From positions 3,162,001-3,226,000 of the forward strand of contig NZ_CP019445.1 of the NCBI RefSeq assembly GCF_001975225.1: DNA of 64,000 nt, read 5' to 3'. Below the pieces are notes generated by a model. It was not told the origin of the DNA. It saw only the letters and a program-made list of their open reading frames with translations, and searched no databases. Position numbers and translations under genes: made by a program. Positions 57,159 to 64,000 of this stretch are shown here, in pieces. How positions within the stretch are numbered: position 1 is the first letter of the stretch; each line of letters opens with the position of its first letter. Source of the stretch: Kosakonia cowanii JCM 10956 = DSM 18146. Its GTDB lineage: Bacteria > Pseudomonadota > Gammaproteobacteria > Enterobacterales > Enterobacteriaceae.

Positions 57159-57710
57159 ATGCAACAGAATATTCTGGATACCGAAGTCACCACCATTGAT
57201 GGCGAAAAGCGCTCGCTCAGCGCCTGGCGCGGCAAGGTGCTTTTAGTGGTTAACGTCGCGTCAAAATGTGGCCTGACGCCGCAGTACGAGCAGCTGGAAA
57301 ACCTGCAGAAGGCGTGGGAGGGGGAAGGCTTTAGCGTGCTGGGCTTCCCGTGCAACCAGTTCCTCGGGCAGGAGCCGGGCTCGGAAGAGGAGATCAAAAC
57401 CTTCTGTAGCACCACCTATGGCGTCACCTTTCCGCTGTTCAGCAAGATCGACGTCAATGGCAACGCGCGCCATCCTCTTTATGAAAAATTGATTGCTGCC
57501 GCACCAACGGCGCTCGCACCGGCAGACAGCGAATTTTATGAGCGCATGGTAAGCAAAGGGCGCGCACCGCAGGCACCGGGCGATATCTTATGGAACTTCG
57601 AAAAGTTCCTGATTGGCCGCGACGGCCAGGTCATTCAGCGTTTTTCACCCGATATGACGCCGGACGATCCGCTGCTGGTCAACGCCATTAAGCAGGCCGT
57701 CTCGAAGTAA
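57159..57710 (+). CDS. btuE: BtuE, glutathione/thioredoxin peroxidase, 183 aa
   Basis: A glutathione-peroxidase family protein with catalytic Cys37 ([11 protein letters not shown]), Gln ([12 protein letters not shown]) and a C-terminal [14 protein letters not shown] motif with Trp and Asn. Despite the btu name it is not needed for B12 import; in E. coli it reduces peroxides with thioredoxin. It lies between btuC and btuD, its stop overlapping the btuD start. Confidence 0.95.
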   Translation: MQQNILDTEVTTIDGEKRSLSAWRGKVLLVVNVASKCGLTPQYEQLENLQKAWEGEGFSVLGFPCNQFLGQEPGSEEEIKTFCSTTYGVTFPLFSKIDVNGNARHPLYEKLIAAAPTALAPADSEFYERMVSKGRAPQAPGDILWNFEKFLIGRDGQVIQRFSPDMTPDDPLLVNAIKQAVSK

Positions 57711-58459
57711 TGCCGATGCTGATGCAGCTTCAAGAGGTTGCTGAGCCGGGCCGGCTGGCGCTGGTGAGCGTGTCGCTGCCTCCCGGGCAGATCGTGCATC
57801 TTGTCGGGCCGAATGGGGCAGGGAAGAGCACATTGCTCGCACGTATCGCCGGGCTTTCCGGCGGGCCGGGTAAAATCACCTTTGGCGGCCAACCGCTTGA
57901 GCAGTGGTCGGCGACGAGGCTGGCCAGGCATCGCGCCTACCTGGCGCAACAGCAGAGTGCGCCGTTTGCCATGCCTGTGTGGCACTACCTGTCGCTGCAT
58001 CAGCCTGATAATAGCCAGCACGTTCTGCTGACCCACATTGCCGGTCAGCTTGGCCTGCAGGATAAGCTGGCGCGGGCAACCAACCAGCTCTCCGGCGGCG
58101 AATGGCAGCGGGTGCGGCTGGCGGCGGTGATTTTGCAGATCCACCCGCAGGGCAACGATCGCGGGCAGCTGTTGCTGCTGGATGAGCCGATGAACAGCCT
58201 TGATGTGGCGCAACAGGCGGCACTGGATGGGGTGATTGGCGAGCTGGTCAGCGCTGGCATTACGGTGGTGATGAGCAGCCACGATCTGAATCATACGCTG
58301 CGTCAGGCCCACCAGGTCTGGCTATTGCGTGAGGGAGAGTTGCTGGTGAGCGGCGCCAAAGCGGAGGTGATGACACCTGCGCATCTGGCTGACGCCTACG
58401 GCATGGCTTTCCAGCAGGTTGAGGTGGAAGGCCACCGAATGCTGATCCCGACCGTGTGA
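57710..58459 (+). CDS. btuD: BtuD, vitamin B12 ABC transporter ATPase, 249 aa
   Basis: An ABC ATPase with Walker [10 protein letters not shown] near residues 33-41, signature [12 protein letters not shown], Walker [13 protein letters not shown] and the switch His in [11 protein letters not shown]. It drives BtuC-mediated cobalamin uptake. The ATG overlaps the btuE stop (TAATG), so the two are translationally coupled. Confidence 0.95.
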   Translation: MPMLMQLQEVAEPGRLALVSVSLPPGQIVHLVGPNGAGKSTLLARIAGLSGGPGKITFGGQPLEQWSATRLARHRAYLAQQQSAPFAMPVWHYLSLHQPDNSQHVLLTHIAGQLGLQDKLARATNQLSGGEWQRVRLAAVILQIHPQGNDRGQLLLLDEPMNSLDVAQQAALDGVIGELVSAGITVVMSSHDLNHTLRQAHQVWLLREGELLVSGAKAEVMTPAHLADAYGMAFQQVEVEGHRMLIPTV

Positions 58460-58537
58460 CGCAATGGTGACTTGCCACAACTCGCGCTCCCACTGTAGAT
58501 TAATCCGATAAAAAGAGATAACGAGGCGTATTGCAGA

Positions 58538-59002
58538 ATGCGTATCTGGTTTTTACTGGCGGCAGCGCTTTTCCTTGCAGGATGTAGTTCTCATCGCGCC
58601 CCCCCGCCGAACCCACGGCTGTCGGACTCGATTACGGTGATCGCCAATCTGAACGATCAGCTGAGCGAATGGCGCGGCACGCCCTATCGCTATGGCGGCA
58701 TGGCGCGTTCAGGCGTTGATTGCTCGGGCTTTGTGATGATGACGTTCCGCGACAAATTCGCGCTGCAGTTGCCACGTGAAACGCGCCAACAGGCGAAGCT
58801 CGGTACCGAAATCGACAAAGAGGATCTGCTGCCAGGCGATCTGGTGTTTTTCAAAACCGGCTCTGGCGAGAGCGGGCTGCATGTCGGCATCTACGACACC
58901 GATAACGCCTTTATTCATGCTTCAACCAGCCGGGGCGTGATGCGCTCTTCGCTGGATAATGTCTACTGGCGCAAAAATTTCTGGCAGGCGCGGCGTATCT
59001 GA
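58538..59002 (+). CDS. nlpC: NlpC, NlpC/P60 family lipoprotein, 154 aa
   Basis: Lipobox LAGC with Cys16, then an NlpC/P60 papain-like domain. The catalytic triad is visible as Cys62 (VDCSGFV), His114 (GLHVGIY) and His126 (AFIHAS). The family cleaves peptidoglycan peptides, although E. coli NlpC itself has no proven substrate. It follows btuD by 78 bp, and a terminator follows. Confidence 0.93.
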   Translation: MRIWFLLAAALFLAGCSSHRAPPPNPRLSDSITVIANLNDQLSEWRGTPYRYGGMARSGVDCSGFVMMTFRDKFALQLPRETRQQAKLGTEIDKEDLLPGDLVFFKTGSGESGLHVGIYDTDNAFIHASTSRGVMRSSLDNVYWRKNFWQARRI

Positions 59003-59025
59003 CGTGACATCGACAGACGGTGCAA

Positions 59026-59065
59026 AAAAAAGGGAGCGCGCGTAATGCAGGCCTCCCTTTTTTGT
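59026..59065 (+). terminator. Terminator after nlpC
   Basis: AAAAAAGGGAG pairs with CTCCCTTTTTT (11 bp, stem ends at 59036 and 59053); the loop is long. T-run present. Confidence 0.75.
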
Positions 59066-59317
59066 TTGTGGCAGCGGAACATTTTCATATAAACCAGGAC
59101 GTTTCCACTAATTCGCTTTTTTTAAATTAATTATGATTGTTCGCGACTCACCGCCAGGGGCAGGAGAATGCGTGAGCAAACGAATAACAACGGAGGGGAG
59201 GGTAAAAAAATAGAACGGGAAAAAAATGAAGCCAATCTCATTAAAATCAGTAAATATGGAATATCGTCAGACAGGTTTGTTAACGCCGGATTTAACCCAT
59301 AATGCGGGGCTGGCAAA
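59066..59317. other. AT-rich region upstream of ydiV
   Basis: About 250 bp, poor in GC. It should hold the ydiV promoter; no clear box is seen. An open frame on the minus strand (59131-59316) lacks any supporting signal. No ribosome site stands out before ydiV. Confidence 0.4.
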
Positions 59318-60031
59318 ATGATAGTTTCTCTCGATTACAGCTATCGCTCTGAGCTTTTATTACTGCCGGCAAGAGACGGTAACGGAGTGCTTCAGGGCGT
59401 CGAAATTATCGTTAACTTTGTTGGAAAGGACAGCACCGTCCGCGCCCCGACAGAGCTGGTCTTGCCACGCCTGACGACCGCTGAAAAAGTGACGCTGTTT
59501 ACTGAGCAACTTGACCTCATTGAAGCCTGCCAGCTTTTTTTAATTCAGCATCACCTTACCGCCTGGATTAATATTTCGCCGGAAATAAGTGAGCTATTAC
59601 TGACAGATGACACGCTGGCGGCACAGGTGAGAAAATTCCCGTGCCTCGAATTGGCTATCAATGAGAATTATCCAGATCTTAATAGCGGAAAAGAGAACAA
59701 AATTCTGTCTCTACTGGCGAAACAATATCCGCTGGTGCTGTGGAATTTCGGCGTGGGTACTGCGTCGACCAAAGCGGTATTTGATGGGCTGTTTAAACGG
59801 GTCATGCTGGATAAAAACTTTATTCACCAACGTTTATCTACGCTTGCCTTCGAACCCTTTATGCGCGCCATCATTTCGCAGGTTGAACCTTATTGCGATG
59901 CGGTGATGATTGCCGGCATTGATGATGAGCCATCGTATAAGCGCGCAAGGGCGTTTCAGTTCAGCGCCATGCAAGGCGCACTCTGGCCTGCGGTTAGCCC
60001 TGCGCAGCTGACGTCACTGGTCCATCCATAG
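59318..60031 (+). CDS. ydiV: YdiV, degenerate EAL-domain anti-FlhDC factor, 237 aa
   Basis: An EAL-fold protein that lacks the EAL signature and the metal residues of active c-di-GMP phosphodiesterases. Matching E. coli and Salmonella YdiV are the segments ELAINENYPDLNSGKENK and KAVFDGLFKRVMLDKNFIHQ, plus the C-terminal ALWPAV. YdiV binds FlhD and blocks FlhDC, lowering flagellar gene expression under poor nutrition. The protein is moderately diverged from E. coli. It lies between nlpC and selO. Confidence 0.85.
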   Translation: MIVSLDYSYRSELLLLPARDGNGVLQGVEIIVNFVGKDSTVRAPTELVLPRLTTAEKVTLFTEQLDLIEACQLFLIQHHLTAWINISPEISELLLTDDTLAAQVRKFPCLELAINENYPDLNSGKENKILSLLAKQYPLVLWNFGVGTASTKAVFDGLFKRVMLDKNFIHQRLSTLAFEPFMRAIISQVEPYCDAVMIAGIDDEPSYKRARAFQFSAMQGALWPAVSPAQLTSLVHP

Positions 60032-60093
60032 CCCTTGTGTTGCCCGGTGTTTAAACACCGCATTAGGCACTACACTAAAAGGCTGGAGGATCT

Positions 60094-61536
60094 ATGACCC
60101 TGACTTTTACCACTCGCTGGCGTGATGAACTGCCAGATTACTACACTGCGTTAACACCCACTCCGCTAAGCAATGCGCGCCTTATCTGGCGCAACGCCCC
60201 GCTGGCAGAAACCCTCGGCGTGCCCGAGGCGCTTTTTCACCCTGAATCCGGCGCTGGCATCTGGGGCGGCGAAACGTTGCTGCCCGGCATGTCGCCGCTG
60301 GCGCAGGTCTATAGCGGGCATCAGTTCGGTGTCTGGGCCGGGCAACTGGGCGACGGGCGCGGCATTCTGCTCGGTGAACAGCAAATGGCGGATGGTTCCA
60401 CCCGCGACTGGCACCTGAAAGGGGCCGGGCTTACACCTTACTCGCGCATGGGCGATGGCCGCGCGGTGCTGCGTTCTACCATTCGCGAAAGTCTTGCCTC
60501 AGAAGCGATGCACTATCTCGGCATTCCCACCACCCGTGCGTTAAGCATTGTCACCAGCGACACACCGGTGATGCGCGAGACCCGCGAGCAGGGGGCGATG
60601 CTGATGCGTATCGCGGAAAGCCATGTCCGTTTCGGCCATTTCGAACACTTCTACTATCGTCGTCAGCCTGAAAAAGTGCGCGAGCTGGCCGATTTTGTCA
60701 TTCGTCATCACTGGCCGCACCTGCAGGAGGAGCCTGACCGCTACGTCGCCTGGTTCCGCGATGTGGTACGGCGTACCGCCGTGATGATTGCCCGCTGGCA
60801 GGCGGTCGGTTTTGCCCACGGCGTGATGAACACTGACAATATGTCGATCCTCGGTTTGACGATGGACTACGGTCCTTATGGTTTTCTCGACGACTACAAC
60901 CCGGCCTTTATCTGTAACCACTCTGACTACCAGGGGCGCTACAGTTTTGAAAATCAGCCGGTGGTGGCGCAGTGGAATCTGCAACGCCTGGCACAGACCC
61001 TGTCGCCGTTTATTGCTGTCGATGCCTTAAATGCGGCGCTGGATGAGTATCAGACAGAGCTGCTGACCGAGTATGGCAGCCTGATGCGCAGCAAGCTCGG
61101 CCTGTTTGTGTCGCAAGAGGGGGATAATGAGATCCTCAACGCGCTGTTTGCGCTGATGGCGCGGGAAGGAAGCGACTATACGCGCACCTTCCGCATGCTA
61201 AGCCACACTGAGCAGCAGAGTGCGGACTCGCCGCTGCGCGATGAGTTTATCGATCGCGGCGCGTTTGATAACTGGTTCGCCACCTATCGCCAGCGTCTAC
61301 AGCAGGAAGGGATTGACGATGCGCAACGGCAGCAGCAGATGCAGAGCGTTAACCCGGCGGTGGTGTTGCGCAACTGGCTGGCGCAGCGCGCCATCGATGC
61401 GGCGGAGCAGGGCGACATGGCAGAGCTTGAAAGGCTGCATGAGATCCTGCGCCAGCCCTTTAGCGATCGCAGCGATGATTATGCCCGCCGTCCGCCGGAC
61501 TGGGGCAAACGGCTGGAGGTAAGCTGCTCGAGCTAG
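60094..61536 (+). CDS. selO: SelO (YdiU), protein adenylyltransferase pseudokinase, 480 aa
   Basis: Transfers AMP to protein side chains, in E. coli linked to glutathionylation and oxidative stress. Diagnostic segments are [23 protein letters not shown] (nucleotide loop), [16 protein letters not shown] and [30 protein letters not shown] (metal site). The C-terminus ends in a Cys (VSCSS), matching the conserved near-terminal Cys that is selenocysteine in some eukaryotes. The start follows CTGGAGGATCT. Confidence 0.95.
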   Translation: MTLTFTTRWRDELPDYYTALTPTPLSNARLIWRNAPLAETLGVPEALFHPESGAGIWGGETLLPGMSPLAQVYSGHQFGVWAGQLGDGRGILLGEQQMADGSTRDWHLKGAGLTPYSRMGDGRAVLRSTIRESLASEAMHYLGIPTTRALSIVTSDTPVMRETREQGAMLMRIAESHVRFGHFEHFYYRRQPEKVRELADFVIRHHWPHLQEEPDRYVAWFRDVVRRTAVMIARWQAVGFAHGVMNTDNMSILGLTMDYGPYGFLDDYNPAFICNHSDYQGRYSFENQPVVAQWNLQRLAQTLSPFIAVDALNAALDEYQTELLTEYGSLMRSKLGLFVSQEGDNEILNALFALMAREGSDYTRTFRMLSHTEQQSADSPLRDEFIDRGAFDNWFATYRQRLQQEGIDDAQRQQQMQSVNPAVVLRNWLAQRAIDAAEQGDMAELERLHEILRQPFSDRSDDYARRPPDWGKRLEVSCSS

Positions 61537-61537
61537 T

Positions 61538-61717
61538 TCATTTGGTGAGGATCAGCTTGCCGGCATGGGTTTCGCGCAGCAAATAGCGCTGCCCGTTATG
61601 CTCAATCACAATACGGCGCTGTTCGCCGAGCAGCGCCTGGCTGGTGATATGCCGATCGTCGGCATGAATCTGATCCGGTTTTTCGTGCGGGCTGGTGGGC
61701 GTGGCGGAGCTATCCAT
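61538..61717 (-). CDS. hemP: HemP (YdiE) family hemin-uptake-related small protein, 59 aa
   Basis: A HemP domain: [36 protein letters not shown] at the C-terminus. HemP is needed for haem uptake or its regulation in several Gram-negatives. The frame extends to a TTG at 61777, but that part is encoded within the Fur box and promoter, so I use the ATG at 61717; no clear ribosome site is seen. It converges with selO, stops 1 bp apart. Confidence 0.83.
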   Translation of the reverse strand: MDSSATPTSPHEKPDQIHADDRHITSQALLGEQRRIVIEHNGQRYLLRETHAGKLILTK

Positions 61718-61744
61718 AGACAAAGTCGCGCTTAACGGTAAATC

Positions 61745-61763
61745 AACAATGAGAATCATTATC
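61745..61763 (-). promoter_or_regulatory. Fur box of hemP
   Basis: AACAATGAGAATCATTATC matches 16 of 19 positions of the Fur consensus GATAATGATAATCATTATC. It lies 28-46 bp upstream of the chosen hemP start, where it would cover the promoter and give iron repression. Confidence 0.88.
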
Positions 61764-61859
61764 GATAAACCGCGCAATGAGGCAAGTGCGTTTCAGGGAG
61801 ATCGCGCCGATCCCCCTAAAATCTGTAGGTAACATCTGCCAGCATCGCAGAGTCGCGGG

Positions 61860-62906
61860 TTAGCCGCGCGTGGCGACGGCGGCGGCCAGTTTCTCCAGCA
61901 GCAGCACGCTGTCATCCCAGCCAAGGCACGGGTCGGTGATCGACTGACCATAGATGAGCGGCTGCCCGGCAACAATTTTTTGCGTTCCCTCTTTGAGGAA
62001 ACTTTCTGCCATCACACCGGCAATGGCCGTTGAACCGTTGCGAATTTGCGCACAGATCTCATCACACACCTCAAGCTGGCGGCGATGCTGTTTCTGACAG
62101 TTGCCGTGGCTGAAATCGACCACCAGTTGCTCCGGCAGATCAAACTCGCGCAGCGTGTCGCAGGCGTTGGCGATATCCTGCGGGTAAAAGTTTGGCTGCT
62201 TGCCGCCGCGCATAATGATATGGCCCCACGGGTTCCCGCTGGTCTGGTAAACGGTCATCTGACCATCTTTGTCCGGTGACAGGAACATATGGCTGGCGCG
62301 GGAGGCGCGGATTGCATCCACGGCGATGCGGGTATTGCCATCGGTGCCGTTTTTAAAGCCCACCGGGCAGGAGAGCGCTGAGGCCATTTCTCGGTGGATC
62401 TGGCTTTCGGTGGTGCGCGCGCCGATGGCACCCCAGCTAATCAGATCGGCGATAAACTGGCCGGTCACCATATCAAGGAACTCGGTGGCGGTCGGCACAC
62501 CCAGTTCGTTGACCTGCAAAAGCAGCCTGCGCGCCAGTTCGATACCGTGATTCACGCGATAGCTGCCATTCAAATCGGGATCGGAGATCAACCCCTTCCA
62601 GCCGACCACCGTGCGCGGTTTTTCAAAATAGGTGCGCATCACAATCTCTAACTGCGCCTCGTGCTGCGTGCGCAGAGCTTGCAGGCGGCGGGCATACTCC
62701 ATCGCCGCATCCAGATCGTGAATAGAGCAGGGGCCGATAACCACCAGCAGGCGGCGATCTTCACCATTAAGGATTTTTTCGATACGCCGCCGCGAGGCCG
62801 TCACATGGGCGGCGACCTCCGGGCTGACAGGGTAGCGCTGTGCCAGCGCCGCAGGCGTCACCAGGCTATCAATACGCGCGGTGCGAAGTTCATCTGTTTT
62901 GTTCAT
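61860..62906 (-). CDS. aroH: AroH, tryptophan-sensitive DAHP synthase, 348 aa
   Basis: First step of the shikimate pathway: condenses PEP and erythrose-4-P. Class I-alpha motifs are VVIGPCSIHD near the N-terminus, MRTYFEKPRTVVGWKG, SWGAIGARTTESQ, GFKNGTDG and DFSHGNCQKQ. The TrpR operator upstream (63046) and the 348-residue length identify the Trp-sensitive isoenzyme rather than AroF or AroG. Start 62906 is by homology; the frame runs on to 62966. Confidence 0.94.
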   Translation of the reverse strand: MNKTDELRTARIDSLVTPAALAQRYPVSPEVAAHVTASRRRIEKILNGEDRRLLVVIGPCSIHDLDAAMEYARRLQALRTQHEAQLEIVMRTYFEKPRTVVGWKGLISDPDLNGSYRVNHGIELARRLLLQVNELGVPTATEFLDMVTGQFIADLISWGAIGARTTESQIHREMASALSCPVGFKNGTDGNTRIAVDAIRASRASHMFLSPDKDGQMTVYQTSGNPWGHIIMRGGKQPNFYPQDIANACDTLREFDLPEQLVVDFSHGNCQKQHRRQLEVCDEICAQIRNGSTAIAGVMAESFLKEGTQKIVAGQPLIYGQSITDPCLGWDDSVLLLEKLAAAVATRG

Positions 62907-63045
62907 TAACGATCTCGAAATTAGGGGCTTCAGCGGCAAAAGTGCCGGAAGTGATGCGCTCACCATAAACCAATCGCGGCTGAAAACAAGCCTGCTACGG
63001 GGCGCAACACATCAGTGGCAAGCATGATAGCGCAGAATGCATTCA

Positions 63046-63065
63046 TGTACTAGCTTATTAGTACA
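63046..63065 (-). promoter_or_regulatory. TrpR operator of aroH, overlapping the end of ppsR
   Basis: TGTACTAGCTTATTAGTACA: inverted arms TGTACTAG / TTAGTACA (7 of 8 paired) matching the trp operator core GTACTAG. On the minus strand a -10 TATCAT lies 23 bp further downstream (63030-63025), so the operator covers the -35 region. It includes the ppsR stop codon (63058-63060). Confidence 0.88.
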
Positions 63066-63891
63066 TGCGACGGCTTAATCCCATCATATCGAGCATCTTG
63101 GTGGCGATCTCCTCAACGGAGTAGTTGGTGCTGTTAAGGCAGGGGATTTGATGACGGCGGTAAAGCGCTTCCACTTCGGCCACCTCCATACGGCACTGGC
63201 GTAACGACGCGTAGCGGCTGTTTTCGCGGCGCTCTTCGCGGATGGCGGCTAGGCGCTCAGGATTAATGGTCAGACCAAAAAGTTTATGCTGTAACGGCTT
63301 GAGCGCGGCAGGCAGGCCGAGGTTATCCATATCATCCGCAATAAAGGGGTAGTTCGCGGCGCGAATACCAAACTGCATCGCCAGATAGAGGCTGGTGGGT
63401 GTTTTACCGCAGCGGGAGACGCCGAGCAAAATCACCTGCGCCTGGTCGAGGTTGCGCAACGAAATACCATCATCGTGCGCCAGCGTGTAATCAATGGCGG
63501 CGATACGCGCGTCATACTTGGTCAAATTTCCCGGCGTCAGGCCATGGGTACGATGGGCAATCGGCGTCGGATCAAGTTTTAATTCCTGCTGCAGCGGCGC
63601 CACCAGCGCCTGCACGATATCCTGACAGAACCCTTCGCATTGCAAAATAATGGCGCGGATTTCCGGCAACACAATCGAGTAGAAGACCAGCGGGCGATTG
63701 CCGGTCTGCTGATAGAGCGCATCTATCTGCTCCTTGACCGCACGGGCACGGCTCTCGGTTTCCACGAAGGGCAGGGTGATGCTGCTGACGGCAACCGGAA
63801 ATTGCGACATCACCGCATGGCCTAATACTTCAGCGGTGATAGCGGTTCCATCGGAAATATAAAACACGTGACGATCGACTGCGTTGTCCAT
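63058..63891 (-). CDS. ppsR: PpsR (YdiA), PEP synthetase regulatory protein (kinase/pyrophosphorylase), 277 aa
   Basis: A DUF299 bifunctional enzyme that inactivates PEP synthase by ADP-dependent phosphorylation and reactivates it by Pi-dependent dephosphorylation. The P-loop [11 protein letters not shown] lies near residues 152-162; N-terminus [21 protein letters not shown] and C-terminus [12 protein letters not shown] match E. coli. The start at 63891 follows AGGATGGGATTA; its target gene ppsA is expected divergently just beyond the window edge. Confidence 0.95.
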   Translation of the reverse strand: MDNAVDRHVFYISDGTAITAEVLGHAVMSQFPVAVSSITLPFVETESRARAVKEQIDALYQQTGNRPLVFYSIVLPEIRAIILQCEGFCQDIVQALVAPLQQELKLDPTPIAHRTHGLTPGNLTKYDARIAAIDYTLAHDDGISLRNLDQAQVILLGVSRCGKTPTSLYLAMQFGIRAANYPFIADDMDNLGLPAALKPLQHKLFGLTINPERLAAIREERRENSRYASLRQCRMEVAEVEALYRRHQIPCLNSTNYSVEEIATKMLDMMGLSRRMY

Positions 63892-64000
63892 TAATCCCAT
63901 CCTGAGTGTGATGCGCAATTATCTGAAAGCTTAAATTAAAAAGCCTGCCACTGCGTATAACCTTTATCTCATTTTAAAATGAAATGGCGTTTTTATTTTT
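63892..64000. promoter_or_regulatory. Divergent promoter region ppsR / (ppsA)
   Basis: AT-rich. TCATTTTAAAATGA (63969-63982) is a perfect 14-bp palindrome, and TCTGAAAGCTTAA near 63922 weakly resembles a Cra site, which would fit the expected ppsA. The window ends before any ppsA start codon. Confidence 0.45.

Noticed and set aside
59131..59316. 61-codon minus-strand frame in the ydiV promoter region
   Set aside because: No ribosome site, no family, and low-complexity content from AT-rich DNA.

Overview
The window is chromosomal DNA of a member of the Enterobacteriaceae. Protein sequences and gene order match the Escherichia coli K-12 blocks yeaH-yeaG-mipA-yeaE-yeaD-gapA-msrB-yeaC, pncA-ansA-sppA-ydjA-selD-topB, gdhA-ynjH-nudG-xthA-astCADBE-spy-ves-cho-nadE-osmE-katE-cedA-tcyP-ydjM, hxpB-yniB-yniA-ydiZ-pfkB-ydiY and thrS-infC-rpmI-rplT-pheMST-ihfA-btuCED-nlpC-ydiV-selO-hemP-aroH-ppsR. 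Extra genes (class A acid phosphatase, orphan kduD, extra flagellin, OhrR, an ankyrin lipoprotein) suggest an Enterobacter/Kosakonia-like genus rather than E. coli itself; the genus cannot be fixed from sequence alone.

Layout. 1-3.6 kb is accessory: the 3' end of a probable four-helix-bundle copper protein, a small gene plus an ankyrin lipoprotein, an OhrR-type MarR regulator behind a palindromic operator-promoter, and a chemotaxis receptor with a sigma-28 promoter. 3.7-12.2 kb holds the stress kinase pair yeaGH (sigma-54 promoter), mipA and the gapA neighbourhood. Two REP/BIME arrays follow yeaC (five units of exactly 105 bp) and topB (about 86.5-bp units in a 173-bp dimer pattern). 21.5-31.1 kb is a nitrogen and arginine section: gdhA and the complete astCADBE operon, whose four internal junctions run from 4-nt overlaps to an 11-nt gap, behind a sigma-54 promoter with an NtrC-like site. 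31-45 kb carries envelope and oxidative stress, NAD synthesis, SOS-regulated cho and ydjM, cystine uptake, a KdgR-like-regulated orphan kduD, sugar-phosphate metabolism and pfkB. 45-48.5 kb is a second accessory pocket: ydiY, a small secreted protein, an orphan flagellin with a large non-flagellin insert and a sigma-28 promoter, a FumD-like protein and a 40-residue membrane protein. 48.9-59 kb is the conserved translation block, with the AUU start of infC, the thrS operator hairpin and the pheM attenuator, followed by vitamin B12 import genes. 59-64 kb holds ydiV, selO, hemP (Fur box), aroH (TrpR operator) and ppsR.

The regulatory layer is unusually readable: two sigma-54 promoters, two sigma-28 promoters, two LexA regions, and one each of CRP, Fur, TrpR and KdgR-like sites. 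The most unusual item is the orphan flagellin. It shares a sigma-28 type promoter with the chemotaxis receptor, and the window also encodes YdiV, the anti-FlhDC factor that lies above that regulon. No phage, insertion sequence, CRISPR array, rRNA or tRNA gene was found.
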